From assembly GCA_020634625.1 (NCBI GenBank), contig JACKBJ010000001.1, positions 124,001 through 188,000 of the forward strand: a stretch of 64,000 bases of DNA, given 5' to 3'. The DNA comes from Caldilineae bacterium. Lineage in GTDB: Bacteria > Chloroflexota > Anaerolineae > Epilineales > Epilineaceae. The notes under the pieces are model-generated. The model worked only from the letters and a program-made list of their open reading frames with translations, did not search any database and was not told the origin of the DNA. This document shows, one piece after another, positions 31,701-40,195 of this stretch. How positions within the stretch are numbered: position 1 is the stretch's first letter; each line of letters starts with the position of its first letter. The position numbers and the translations under genes are program-made.

Positions 31701-34508
31701 GCCGGCACGGTCATCAAGGCCGACCAGGGCGCTGGTATCGACATCCGCCGCGGTGGCACCTTCAACGCGCCACTGCGCGGCAGCGGCGATGCAGCGGTGG
31801 TCATCACCTCGCTGCGCGACGACGCCAGCTGCACCGAGGCCGCCGCGGCCGCCGACTCGGCGGTCTGCGACACCAACAACGACGACGACGCCCTGCGCGC
31901 GCTGCCGGGCGACTGGAACGGCATCGACTACCAGCCCTCCGCCAACGGCATGTCCTTGCAGGGCGTCGAGGTCCGCTACGCCGGACGAAGCGGCGACGCC
32001 ATCACCGTTCGCGAGGGACGGTCCGAGATCAAGGACAGCTTGATCGCCGACTCCAGCGGCAACGGCATCCGCGTGGCGGCCGCCGCGGCGACCATCGAAG
32101 GCAACACGATCCGCGACAACGGCAAGGACGGCCTGCGGCTCGAGAGCAACTGGACGGGCAGCTCGAGCATCCGCGGCAACCGCTTCACCGGCAACGATCG
32201 CTCGGTCGACTACGCGGGTTCGGGCGAGGCGCTCTTCTCGGCCAACGTCGCGATCGGCAACACCCACGACGCGATGCTCTACTGTTCGCCGGTACAGACC
32301 AATCAGATCTGGCAGAACGACCTGATGCGCGAGATCGACTGCTCGCTCAAGGTCGCCGCGCGGCTGCAGCTGGAGCAGGGCACCGTCCTGCAGATGTCCA
32401 GCCAGAGCGGCATCGACGTCGATGGCGAGCTGGTGGCCGACGGCGTCGTCTTCACCGGCGCCAGCTCGGCCCCCGTCCCCGGCGACTGGGGGGGCATCAC
32501 CTTCGGCGGAACGAGCCGTGGCGGGCGCATCCGACACAGCCTGTTGATGTACGGCGGGCGCTCGAGCACGGGCGTCGTCGACATCAAGTCGGTCAACCCG
32601 GTGAGCATCCTGTACAACCTGTTCCTGCGCACCGCCAGCACGGGCGTCTCGGCCAGCGCGGCCCAGGACGATCGAACGGTGGTCGCCGGGAACATCCTGC
32701 AGGAGATCGGCGGCTCGCGCGCGGCCGCGCTGCGGGTCTCGGGCGCCTCGAAGCTGCGCTTCGAGCGCAATCGGGTCAATCGGGTCGAGATCGGCGTGAC
32801 CTCCACCGGCGACGGCCAGCCCAAGCTGCACCAGAACAGCTTCGAGAACACGCCGGTCTTCGGTGTCGAGAACAAGGACGCCGACTTCTGCGTCGATGCC
32901 ACCGGCAACTGGTGGGGCGACGGTACCGGGCCGCGCGACGAGAGCGACTCGAGCCGCGACAAGTGCGGCGCCGGCAAGGTCAACCGGGGCGCCAAGGGCG
33001 TGCCGGTCAGCGATCACGTCGACTACGGTGACTTCGTCGTCGACGGCGCGCCGCCGGTCTCGCCGCAGCTCGACACCCTGTTCTGCGGCGTGACCAACCA
33101 GTCGCGCATGGATTTCCGGGGCGCGACCAGCCCCAACGCGCGGGTCGCCTTCTTCGACAACGATGGCGCGACGCCGATCCTGACCGTCGACGCGAACGAC
33201 CAGGGCAACTTCGTGGCGGACCTGAGCCTGGCCGACGGCGAGCATGCCATCAGCGTCGAGGCCAGCCTGGAGCGCAAGGCTGGCGCGGCGACCGTCGTGC
33301 TGGCCAGTCCGCGATCCAGCTACCGCCACATCACCGTCGACTCGAGCCAACCGGTCGATCCGGCCGGCATCCGCTTCGTCTACGGACCGCCCAGCGAGCC
33401 ACGGATCCAGCCCCTCCGCGGCGTGACGGGCTGCGCCACCGGTTGCGGCGGCGCGACCAGCGGTCGCGTGACCCTGCCGGCCGGCGCGCAGGTCAAGGTG
33501 CGCGTTCCGGTCGATTCGGGCGCGACGCGAGTGGTCTTCGCCCAGCCGGGCCAGCCCGAGCGCGAGATGACCAGCCGCATCGACTACTGGGAGACCGAGT
33601 CGTTCGAGCCGGTCGAGGGCAACTTCAGCATCAGCGTCGACGGCCGCGAGACCAGCGAGTGCTTCGGCTTCATCTTCCTGGGCAACGCCGGTCGCGTGTA
33701 CCTGGATGCCGGCATCGGAGCTGAGCCCGACTTCCGGTTCGACTTCGAGAACAACGACATGAGCGAGTGGATTCGGACCGGCTCGGCCTGGGGGCTGACC
33801 GATTCGAAGGCCCACGAGAGCCGCTACAGCCTGACCGACAGCCCGACCGGCAACTACGGCCCGGGCGTGGACCAGTCGGTTGCCTACGTTCGCAGCTTCA
33901 ACATGTTGTCGATCGCGTCGCCCGAGCTGACCTTCTGGCACACCTACCGCTTCGCCTCGGGCGACAGCGGCTCGGTCGAGGTCAGCACCAACAACACCAG
34001 CTGGACCTCGATCGCCCGCTTCAACTCCACCCGCGGCGACTGGGTGGCGGAGAAGATCTCGCTCGAAGCCTATGCCAAGGAACCGATCCTGCACTTGCGC
34101 TTCCGCTTCCGCAGCGACGGCAATCCGAACACGGTCGATGACGGCTGGTACATCGACGACATCGCCATCGGTCCCGGCGGCGCCGACAACGGTCGCTACG
34201 ACGAGGGCGAGCCCCTGGTCGAGGACTCCCGGGTCACGTTGCTCCAGCGCAACCCGGACACCGGTGCCTGGCGCGAGTGGGAAGGCGGCCCGACCGGCCA
34301 GACCAACCCCCAGACGACCGACGCCAGCGGCACCTACGGCTTCTACAACCTTCCGCCGGGCGAGTACCGGGTGATGGTCGACAGCCAGAACCTCGGCGTG
34401 GTCGCCTCGGACATCCTGCCGGTCTGGGATGGGACGCTGTCGATCGACATCCCGGTGGTCGGCCGCGAACCGATCTTCTTCCCGATCAGCTACAAGGCGC
34501 GCCCATGA
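28752..34508 (+). CDS. Giant secreted right-handed beta-helix protein with six modules
   Basis: A 1918-residue secreted protein. ATG at 28752 follows AGGAG by 9 nt and starts a signal peptide (FALGLFGAWALGAPVLARPA); an in-frame ATG at 28626 lies before the promoter. Six related modules of about 210-240 residues begin near bases 28950, 29575, 30265, 30980, 31640 and 32312. Each has a P-[FYIW]-[VL]-V strand, LTVEPGTVVK-like rung, FTS-type strand and PGDW-GI, then beta-helix rungs (pectate-lyase-like). Three modules carry DTNNDG- or DSNGDG-type calcium loops. After about residue 1430 come Ig-like parts, a MAM/jelly-roll-like domain (FENNDMSEWIRTGSAW, DGWYIDDIAIG) and a prealbumin-like SdrD-B repeat. 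The tail is REPIFFPISYKARP. Probably a surface adhesin or polysaccharide-binding protein. Confidence 0.8.
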   Translation: MDRSDLARAAFRRASTVFALGLFGAWALGAPVLARPAAEQQDSNVCEAIGTSGLIPDGTVWTAAESPYIVTCDLRVADEASSLTIESGVEVRFAEGRRMRVEGPLSIGGSAAGDVVFTSVQTTPSPGDWYGVELNAGETLHPVSITGLRIAYAGGGSAGKALSINRAGVALDHFAIEKSGGRGIMVDRVGDIALSDFSITDSASGPGIELREVSDAVNKITLVNGRIENNREEAILSGANIEIEASGSVVSGNAVNAIVLTGSRIAGDLTWHGGDLPIVVDSSLNVDAALTVEPNTVVKFRSDRRQMIVGRGSINAVGNAAGPIYFTSLSDDEACSGGQVDCDTNNDGSATSPSAGEWIGIDVRENAGASSFEQVTLRYGGAGTSAPMLNVAAPGLSLRDSVLSFSAQDAMAIDNAPATIERVHFFDNKGNALAVSTAGSTNVTVHESRFERNGGAAIRIEPDVQLDLAGNAVSGSGLDDFSNALNGVAVETGDISRPITWQAGDLPWLVIPRSLVEVDTGGKLTVEPGAVVKLGEAVRLTVGRGRLELGSAAGPRSLVTALTDDACDAAGGTEVCDSNGDGAITTPRPGVWQYLHVEQQSQGAQIENAVIRYGGARGSSQSMLLLEHDKDRLAGTEVAFSETNGIACDDANAFYIVGNDIHDNQLAGIKLGAVANGMTVYLEGNQIHDNQGAAIDMDANVRLELDDPDNPAAPEPNSLERNRINGAAVSGDATISRVWKASTIPFVVTGDLEVSQQSVLTIEAGTIVKLDGGKLSSTRGAIVAQGSVEAPVIFTSVNDRSVGTNAKPLDGDIDPRPGDWEGIELNCLSRSTCSRFEHVEVRFAGGRDQNVPALTIQNEAVEVGFARIADGAGPGLLFDNTGGLLENSRIEGMYSDAILIEASQPIQPRIREMEITGNRGAVIRMDANAEPIVEGMSFDDNSINGAAVEGGVSVRRLWKRSALPYVLVGGGVFVGANAAIEVEAGTVIKADQGAGIDIRRGGTFNAPLRGSGDAAVVITSLRDDASCTEAAAAADSAVCDTNNDDDALRALPGDWNGIDYQPSANGMSLQGVEVRYAGRSGDAITVREGRSEIKDSLIADSSGNGIRVAAAAATIEGNTIRDNGKDGLRLESNWTGSSSIRGNRFTGNDRSVDYAGSGEALFSANVAIGNTHDAMLYCSPVQTNQIWQNDLMREIDCSLKVAARLQLEQGTVLQMSSQSGIDVDGELVADGVVFTGASSAPVPGDWGGITFGGTSRGGRIRHSLLMYGGRSSTGVVDIKSVNPVSILYNLFLRTASTGVSASAAQDDRTVVAGNILQEIGGSRAAALRVSGASKLRFERNRVNRVEIGVTSTGDGQPKLHQNSFENTPVFGVENKDADFCVDATGNWWGDGTGPRDESDSSRDKCGAGKVNRGAKGVPVSDHVDYGDFVVDGAPPVSPQLDTLFCGVTNQSRMDFRGATSPNARVAFFDNDGATPILTVDANDQGNFVADLSLADGEHAISVEASLERKAGAATVVLASPRSSYRHITVDSSQPVDPAGIRFVYGPPSEPRIQPLRGVTGCATGCGGATSGRVTLPAGAQVKVRVPVDSGATRVVFAQPGQPEREMTSRIDYWETESFEPVEGNFSISVDGRETSECFGFIFLGNAGRVYLDAGIGAEPDFRFDFENNDMSEWIRTGSAWGLTDSKAHESRYSLTDSPTGNYGPGVDQSVAYVRSFNMLSIASPELTFWHTYRFASGDSGSVEVSTNNTSWTSIARFNSTRGDWVAEKISLEAYAKEPILHLRFRFRSDGNPNTVDDGWYIDDIAIGPGGADNGRYDEGEPLVEDSRVTLLQRNPDTGAWREWEGGPTGQTNPQTTDASGTYGFYNLPPGEYRVMVDSQNLGVVASDILPVWDGTLSIDIPVVGREPIFFPISYKARP

Positions 34509-34555
34509 GCCGGTCGAGGCCTCGGCCTCGCGCGGCGTAGACGTCCCGACCGTAG

Positions 34556-34590
34556 AAGCGGGCCCGGCCGAAGTTCGGCCGGGCCCGCTT
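34556..34590 (+). terminator. Intrinsic terminator after the giant beta-helix gene
   Basis: AAGCGGGCCCGGCCGAA and its exact reverse complement (17-bp arms) around one central G, 48 bp after the stop codon. The stem starts with AA and ends with TT. It is the strongest hairpin in the window and could stop transcription from either side. Confidence 0.8.
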
Positions 34591-34933
34591 GGCGTTGCGG
34601 CTCCGCCGACTTGACGATGGCCGGTCGGTCAAAGGTCTCGCAGTGAAGCCCACGGGGTGCTCGGCCGGGCTCGGCGCTCACCATCTTCTTCCGGCAGCGG
34701 CAGGCACGGCGATCCCGGAGCGAAGCTACTGCCAGCGACAGCGCATGCCCGAGATCGCCCCTTCACAGGCCTGCAGGCCCAAGCGCGCTTCGCCTGCCCC
34801 ACGATCTCCCGAGGCGCGGCGGCTTGGCCGTCGAGCCCTGGCCCGACCGAGAGCGGTTCACAGGGTCGGAAGCCTGCTCGGTGGATCCGCCGCTGGCCAG
34901 GTCGGCTCGACGCCGCCTACTAGCCTCGCTGCG
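34591..34933. other. Gene-free convergent gap
   Basis: Lies between the terminator and the end of the minus-strand membrane-protein gene. I see no coding frame with a ribosome-binding site, no tRNA-like fold and no repeat. Confidence 0.5.
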
Positions 34934-35962
34934 CTAGAAGCCGCTGATCGAGAAGCAGCGACGCGTGATCGGGAAGGGAGCCTGGCGCCCGCAGGCGTCG
35001 GTCACGAAGCTCACGCAGAGCTCCGAACGACCGAAGGGCGACGGGTACTTCTCGAGCTTCACGGAACCGTCGATCGCGACGGCGTGGCCGCCCTCGATCT
35101 GCAGGTCGGGTCGTCGATCGCTGCCGAACTGATCGGCGCCCGATCGGCTGTCCTGCGCGGTGACCAGGAGGTTGCGCACGCCCACCGGGAAGCCGGCCTC
35201 GTTGGTGATGCGCGCGCGGTAACGCACGGCCTGCGGATCGCTCTCGCGATCCACCCGGGCATCCTCGATGCGCAAGGTCATGCGGATCGCATCCGGATCG
35301 CCGCAGAATGGCGTCGGAGCTGGCGGCTCGGTCGGCTGAGCCGGAGGGGCCGGCGTCACGCTGGGCAAGAGCAGCTCGATGGTCGGCGCAGGCCTCACCG
35401 GCTCGAGCGGAGCCCGAGTCACGACGCGCTGTACGCTCGGCGCAGGCGCCGCGATCACCGACTCGACCGCATCCTGCACCGCCGCGCCGAGGGGCTCCGC
35501 GATCGGCGCCGGAACGGGATCGCTGCGCGGCTCGGCCAGGCCGACGCGCGGCGGGTCGCTGGCGGGTGGAGCCCCTGCATCGGCATCCGCATCCCGCTCC
35601 AGAAGCTCGACCGGGTCCGGCTCCGGCTCGCCGAGCGACGAGCCGACCTGGGCCGGAGATGCAGGCCCATCGCCCACTCCGAGACGTGCGGACGAGGGCG
35701 TCGTCAGCTCCGGGTGGCCGATTCGCTTGACCTCGACGGGCACACGGGGCGCGTTCGCATCGAGGTCGGCGAATCCGAGCGCGTCGCGCCGGGCATCCAA
35801 TCCGCCGTAGGCGATCCCGACCAGGCAGACCAGGCCGGTCATGGCCGCCCAAGCGTCGATCTGGCGCCGTCTGACCGTCGCATAGTCCAGCTGGTCGGTC
35901 AGCAACAGGTACGCCAGCAAGGTAAGCACGGCGCTGATCAGGGCCAGCAGGGCTGCGTTCAT
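34934..35962 (-). CDS. Membrane protein with two N-terminal helices and extracytoplasmic domain
   Basis: A 342-residue protein. Residues 4-22 (LLALISAVLTLLAYLLLTD) and about 38-54 (AAMTGLVCLVGIAYGG) are membrane helices; both ends should lie outside the cell. A long Pro/Ala/Glu-rich linker (about 70-220) leads to a C-terminal beta-rich domain of about 115 residues with four Cys (FCGDPD, LCVSF, ACGRQ, RCFSISGF), which could form disulfides. I do not recognise the family. The ATG is only 6 nt after an extended -10, so the transcript is probably leaderless. It is divergent from the penicillin-binding protein gene. Confidence 0.65.
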   Translation of the reverse strand: MNAALLALISAVLTLLAYLLLTDQLDYATVRRRQIDAWAAMTGLVCLVGIAYGGLDARRDALGFADLDANAPRVPVEVKRIGHPELTTPSSARLGVGDGPASPAQVGSSLGEPEPDPVELLERDADADAGAPPASDPPRVGLAEPRSDPVPAPIAEPLGAAVQDAVESVIAAPAPSVQRVVTRAPLEPVRPAPTIELLLPSVTPAPPAQPTEPPAPTPFCGDPDAIRMTLRIEDARVDRESDPQAVRYRARITNEAGFPVGVRNLLVTAQDSRSGADQFGSDRRPDLQIEGGHAVAIDGSVKLEKYPSPFGRSELCVSFVTDACGRQAPFPITRRCFSISGF

Positions 35963-35968
35963 GGATCG

Positions 35969-35977
35969 ATCTTACCA
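35969..35977 (-). promoter_or_regulatory. Extended -10 adjoining the start codon (leaderless)
   Basis: TGGTAAGAT on the minus strand; TAAGAT ends 6 nt before the ATG at 35962. Transcription would begin at or next to the start codon, and no Shine-Dalgarno is present. Confidence 0.55.
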
Positions 35978-36018
35978 GAACCGGCGCTTCGATAGCAAGC
36001 CGATCCAGGATCAGGGTT

Positions 36019-36040
36019 CGGGCAGCGCTGGCGCTGCCCG
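36019..36040. repeat. Perfect inverted repeat in the divergent spacer
   Basis: CGGGCAGCGC-TG-GCGCTGCCCG has 10-bp arms and a 2-bp centre. It lies about 45 bp upstream of the -10 of the minus-strand gene at 35962. It could be an operator; no gene ends here, so a terminator is less likely. Confidence 0.5.
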
Positions 36041-36149
36041 TGCCTGGCCGGTCTTCGCGACGACCATCCAACGCGGCTCGACGGCACTCGGAGCCGCGTG
36101 GTCGATCCTTCGGTCGCGCGGATGTCGGCGATCGCCCGCACCGGTCGCT

Positions 36150-36212
36150 TCGTCGGCGACGCGGTCGCCGCGTCATCGACACGGTCGCCTCGTCGGCGAC
36201 ACGGTCGCCGCG
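36150..36212 (+). repeat. Short tandem repeat in non-coding spacer
   Basis: Three copies of a unit like TCGTCGGCGACACGGTCGCC: 36150-36169, a 17-nt shortened copy at 36173-36189, and 36190-36209. Copies one and three are followed by GCG and differ by one base over 23 bp. The rest of the 475-bp spacer (35963-36437) holds only the two promoters and the inverted repeat. Confidence 0.6.
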
Positions 36213-36373
36213 CTCGAAGCGATCGGGGGCCGATCGCTCGCCACCTGCAGCCCGCGGGACACCCGGTGGGTGGCGATGACCGGCGAGCTGGGTGGCGCGT
36301 CCCGAGCGCGGCGACCGGCCTCCCGTCGGGCCTAGCGACGCCCGAACTCGATCTGGCACGGTCGCCTTAATGT

Positions 36374-36382
36374 TGCTATAAT
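36374..36382 (+). promoter_or_regulatory. Extended -10 promoter of the penicillin-binding protein gene
   Basis: TGCTATAAT with a perfect TATAAT (36377-36382) and a CTGGCA 18 bp upstream as a partial -35. Predicted start near 36389, about 50 nt before the ATG. Confidence 0.7.
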
Positions 36383-36437
36383 CCAGTGCCAGACCGTACC
36401 GGCAGCCTGCTGCCGAGTCAGCCATCGGGGTGGCAAC

Positions 36438-38654
36438 ATGCGCGTCGGTTCCAGTCGTGGCGGAGGTCGGTTGGCCTGGGGCTTCGCCCTGGCCCTGTTG
36501 TGCCTGTCCCCGAGTGGATGTGTGCCCGCGCCCGGCGAGAAGCTGCCCGATCTGGACGCGTATCGCGCCCGGCTCGCGGCGATCTCGACCCGCGAGCTGC
36601 CACAGACCAGCTGGATCCTCGACCGCAACGGGACGCTTCTGGCCGAGCTGGTGCCCGAGGAGGGCTATCGAACCTGGATCCCGCTCGACGAGATCCCGGT
36701 GGCGCTGCAGCACGCGGTCGTGGCGACCGAGGACCGGAGCTTCTACGAGAACCCGGGAATCGACAGTCGGGCCGTCGCGCGCGCGGCCATCCAGAACTCG
36801 TCCGCGGGCGACACCGTATCGGGCGCATCGACCATCACGATGCAGCTGGTGCGACTGGTCGCATTCGGGCCCAGCGAGCGCTTCGAGGTTTCGATGGAGC
36901 GCAAGCTGCGTGAAGTCTATCTGGCCGCCGAGGTGGACGAGACCTTCAGCAAGGCGCAGATCCTCGAGGCCTATCTCAACGCCGCCTACTTCGGCAACCG
37001 AGCGCAGGGCGTCGAAGCGGCGGCCGAACGCTACTTCGGGCGGCACGCGCGCGAGCTGAGCGTGGCGGAGTGCACCATGCTCGCCGGCCTGGTCCAGGCT
37101 CCCTCGGCGCTGGATCCGCGGGGCAACCCGCAGGGCGCGCGGGCACGCCAGCGCACGGTGCTCGACAGCATGGTCGATGCCGGCTACCTGCAACGCAGCG
37201 AGGCCGAGATCATCTGGATGACACCGCTGGGCCTGGTCGATCCGCCGGAGCAGCGCTCCCGCCAGGCGCGCTACTTCGTCGACTACGTGCTGCAGTCGGC
37301 GCTCCCGGCGGCCCTCGGTCCGGAAATCGCGGCCCGAGGCGGCTTCACCGTGACCACCAGCCTGGACCTCGACTACGACCAGCGCCTGGCGGTGATCGCC
37401 GCCGATCACGTGAGCCGGCTGCGGGCGGCACACGACCTGACCGCCGCCGCGGTGGTGGCCATGCGGCCGGGGAGCGGCGAGATCCTGGCCATGGTGGGCG
37501 GCGTCGACTACGACGACCCGGTCGACGGGCAAGTCAACATGACCACCTCGCCACGGCAGCTGGGATCGACCTTCAAGCCGGTCGCATACGGCGCCTTCAT
37601 CGAGGCCGGCGGCTCTCCCGCCAGCCTGCTCTGGGACATTCCGTGGCGCTTCCAACGCGGCGCAGAGGTCTACCAGCCAGTCAATTACGATGGCCGCTAT
37701 CGCGGTCCGGTCCGCCTGCGCGAGGCCCTGGCCAACTCGATGAATGCCGCTGCCGTGGATGTCGCCGCGCAGCTCGGGGTCGAGACCCTGCATGCCAAGG
37801 CGCGAGCGATGGGCTTGCCGCTGGACCCGCGTCCCAGCCAGTACGGCCTCTCGTTGGTGCTTGGCGGCGGCGCGGTGCCCTTGCTCGACATGGTCGGGGT
37901 CTACGCGGCGCTGGCGAACGGGGGCCGCCACGCGGCGCCGACGGCCATCCTGTCGATCGTCGATGCGGCCAGCGGCGGCACGATCTATCGCCACGAGACG
38001 GAGAGTCGAAGGGTCCTGGACGCACGCGCCGCCTGGCTGGTCACGGACATCCTCTCCGACGCCGAGGCCAGGCGGCCGGCCTTCGGCGCGGCTCCCGACC
38101 TGCGCCTGTCTCGTCCGGCGGCCGTGAAGACCGGTACCTCCAACGACTTCCGAGACAACACGACCATCGGCTACACCCCGTACCTGGCCGTCGGCGTATG
38201 GACCGGCAATCGAGACAATCGCCCGATGCGAAACGTGCTGGGCATCACCGGTGCGGCGCCCATCTGGAAGGCTGCGATGGAGGCGGCCATCGCCGACCCC
38301 GAGCTGATGCTCGATCTCGGTAGCGGCCAGCCGCCGGTGGACGGCTTCGAGAAGCCCCCTGGCATCGAGCAGGTCCAAGTCTGCCGACTGGACAGCCTCG
38401 GATCCGGCGGAAGCTGCGCGAGCGTCGGCGAGTGGGTCGATGCGAGCCGCTACCGACCCGACCCCGAGGCCGTGTTCGGCCAGTTCCAGCTGAGCGGCAG
38501 CGGCGCCGCTCGCTGCAGCCTGGAAGCTGGCGGGTCCGGCGGCCGCCCGCTGCTGCGCGTCGATCGCAGCAGCGACATGGCCGCGACCGTCCGCGACTGG
38601 GCCGCGAAGCACGGCGTTGCCGTCGCGCCGCCCCTTTGCCTCGGCGTGCAGTAG
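36438..38654 (+). CDS. Class A penicillin-binding protein (glycosyltransferase/transpeptidase)
   Basis: A 738-residue bifunctional peptidoglycan synthase. The GT51 domain (about 60-230) has VVATEDRSFYENPGID with its catalytic Glu and GASTITMQLVR. The transpeptidase domain (about 300-600) has GSTFKPVAYGAF (Ser-x-x-Lys), ANSMNAAAVDVA (Ser-x-Asn) and AVKTGTSNDF (Lys-Thr-Gly). The N-terminus is short, MRVGSSRGGGRLAWGFALAL to SPSGC at residue 28. This could be a membrane helix or a lipoprotein signal, but Pro at -3 is atypical for a lipobox. A C-terminal tail of about 110 residues follows. Ribosome-binding GGGGTGG lies 5 nt before the ATG. Confidence 0.9.
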   Translation: MRVGSSRGGGRLAWGFALALLCLSPSGCVPAPGEKLPDLDAYRARLAAISTRELPQTSWILDRNGTLLAELVPEEGYRTWIPLDEIPVALQHAVVATEDRSFYENPGIDSRAVARAAIQNSSAGDTVSGASTITMQLVRLVAFGPSERFEVSMERKLREVYLAAEVDETFSKAQILEAYLNAAYFGNRAQGVEAAAERYFGRHARELSVAECTMLAGLVQAPSALDPRGNPQGARARQRTVLDSMVDAGYLQRSEAEIIWMTPLGLVDPPEQRSRQARYFVDYVLQSALPAALGPEIAARGGFTVTTSLDLDYDQRLAVIAADHVSRLRAAHDLTAAAVVAMRPGSGEILAMVGGVDYDDPVDGQVNMTTSPRQLGSTFKPVAYGAFIEAGGSPASLLWDIPWRFQRGAEVYQPVNYDGRYRGPVRLREALANSMNAAAVDVAAQLGVETLHAKARAMGLPLDPRPSQYGLSLVLGGGAVPLLDMVGVYAALANGGRHAAPTAILSIVDAASGGTIYRHETESRRVLDARAAWLVTDILSDAEARRPAFGAAPDLRLSRPAAVKTGTSNDFRDNTTIGYTPYLAVGVWTGNRDNRPMRNVLGITGAAPIWKAAMEAAIADPELMLDLGSGQPPVDGFEKPPGIEQVQVCRLDSLGSGGSCASVGEWVDASRYRPDPEAVFGQFQLSGSGAARCSLEAGGSGGRPLLRVDRSSDMAATVRDWAAKHGVAVAPPLCLGVQ

Positions 38655-38804
38655 CCAGGACGGCGGTAAACGCGATCGAGCCGAGGCCCGCGCGTTCGAG
38701 CGCCCTTGCCGCCGCCGCAACCCGGGCCGCCGATTCCGCGTAGGCTGTGGCTGGCCATCGAGGCCGAATGATCGATGTCGTATCACCGTCTGGAGGTGTC
38801 AGTC

Positions 38805-40169
38805 ATGTCCACGCGACTCTTGGGCGGCGCGCTGCTTGCCGCCCTCCTGCTCTGCGCAGCGGCCGTCGCTCCGGCGCGCGCCGCGAGCTTCGAAGGCGGC
38901 GACGAGGTGCTCGTCGCCGAGGGCGAGACCATCCAAGGCAATCTCTACGTCGGAGGCAATCGGATTCGAATCGCCGGCACGATCGATGGCGATCTGATCT
39001 GCGGCGGCACCCAGGTGGAGGTGCTCGAGAGCGGCCGCATCACCGGTGACCTGATGTGCGGCGCCCAGTCGATCGTGGTCGACGGCGAGGTCGAAGGCGA
39101 CATCCGTTCGGCTGGGTTCACGCTGCGTGTGGGCCCGACGGGTCGCGTCGGCGGGGAGTTTCTCGGCGCCGGCTTCAGCCTCGAGCTCCTCGAGGGCAGC
39201 CGGATCGGGAACGACGTGCTGGCAGCCGGCGCCCAGGGCTTGATCGGCGGAGACGTGGCGGGTGATCTGCGCTTCTCCGGCGCGGCGCTCGAGCTCGGGG
39301 GCCAGGTCACCGGCAACGTGGAAGCCGAAGTCGGCGGCTCGGAGGACGGCGACCTCGAACAGGGGACGATGTGGACCCAGTTCATGCCTGCCGAGCAGCG
39401 CCCGGAGATGCCCGAGCGCTTCGCAAAGCCTGGACTGACCGTGGTCGAGGGCGCACGAATCGGTGGCGACTTGAGCTACCGCGCGCCCGAGGAGGCCGCG
39501 TTGCCCAGCGGCGTGGTCGGTGGAGCGACCGACTTCGAGCAGATCGTGGGCGCCGTCGACACCAACGTCGCGAAGGAGCCGGATACGCCGGCAGCGAGCG
39601 TCGTGGCCTGGCTGCTCGGCTTCCTACGCAAGCTGATCTCGCTGTCGATCGTCGGGCTCGTGTTGGCCTGGCTCGCGCCACGCCTGCTCATGGCCGCCCA
39701 GACCGAGGCCTGGAGCAAGCCCCTTCCCAGCGCCAGTGTCGGGCTCCTGACGCTCATCCTGACCGTCATCGGCTTGGTGACGCTGACCCTCGGCACGATC
39801 TTCTCGCTGATCTTCCTGGGCGCAATTCACATCCCGGACCTCCTGCTCCCCCTGCTCTCGGCATCGGGCCTGATCTTCACGCTCTTGACGGCCGGCATGC
39901 TGCTGCTGACCTGGACCGCTCGGGTCGTGATCGGCGTGTTGATCGGCCGCTTCCTGCTAGAGCGCGAGGGCCCGGCCAACCGCTACGCGGTGCTGCTGGC
40001 GGGCCTCTTCGTGTTCGCCCTGCTGGCCAGCCTGCCCTGGATCGGCGGATTGCTGGACCTTGCGGCGATGCTGGTCGGATTGGGCGCGATCGCGATGTGG
40101 TTCTGGCGCGAGTCCGTCGCTCCGCGCTTGCCCGGCCAACCGGGCCCGGCGCCGCTCGCGGCCGACTGA
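38805..40169 (+). CDS. Bactofilin-like polymer-forming membrane protein
   Basis: A 454-residue protein with a signal peptide (LLGGALLAALLLCAAAVAPARA). Residues about 30-185 are a bactofilin-like beta-helix with short rungs: GNLYVGGNRIRIAGTIDGDL, VDGEVEGDIRSAGF, GGDVAGDLRFSGAALELGG. A spacer and about four to five membrane helices (from about residue 265) make up the rest, so the beta-helix should face outward. The ATG at 38805 has GGAGG 8 nt before it. A paralogue with the same layout lies at 54.9-56.3 kb. It may form surface fibres or shape the envelope, by analogy with bactofilins. Confidence 0.75.
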   Translation: MSTRLLGGALLAALLLCAAAVAPARAASFEGGDEVLVAEGETIQGNLYVGGNRIRIAGTIDGDLICGGTQVEVLESGRITGDLMCGAQSIVVDGEVEGDIRSAGFTLRVGPTGRVGGEFLGAGFSLELLEGSRIGNDVLAAGAQGLIGGDVAGDLRFSGAALELGGQVTGNVEAEVGGSEDGDLEQGTMWTQFMPAEQRPEMPERFAKPGLTVVEGARIGGDLSYRAPEEAALPSGVVGGATDFEQIVGAVDTNVAKEPDTPAASVVAWLLGFLRKLISLSIVGLVLAWLAPRLLMAAQTEAWSKPLPSASVGLLTLILTVIGLVTLTLGTIFSLIFLGAIHIPDLLLPLLSASGLIFTLLTAGMLLLTWTARVVIGVLIGRFLLEREGPANRYAVLLAGLFVFALLASLPWIGGLLDLAAMLVGLGAIAMWFWRESVAPRLPGQPGPAPLAAD

Positions 40170-40195
40170 TCCATCCGTGAGGGCAGCCACCCAGA

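Noticed and set aside
28632..34094. A very long open frame (about 1820 codons) antisense to the giant beta-helix gene
   Set aside because: It has no signal peptide or recognisable domain, its composition is that of the antisense of a GC-rich gene, and the plus strand gives clear beta-helix repeats.
36019..36212. Repeats in the 36-kb spacer considered as a CRISPR array
   Set aside because: Only three unequal copies with no regular unique spacers and no cas genes.
34920..38786. Long minus-strand frame across the penicillin-binding protein gene
   Set aside because: The opposite strand carries all GT51 and transpeptidase motifs, so this is a shadow frame of GC-rich codon usage.
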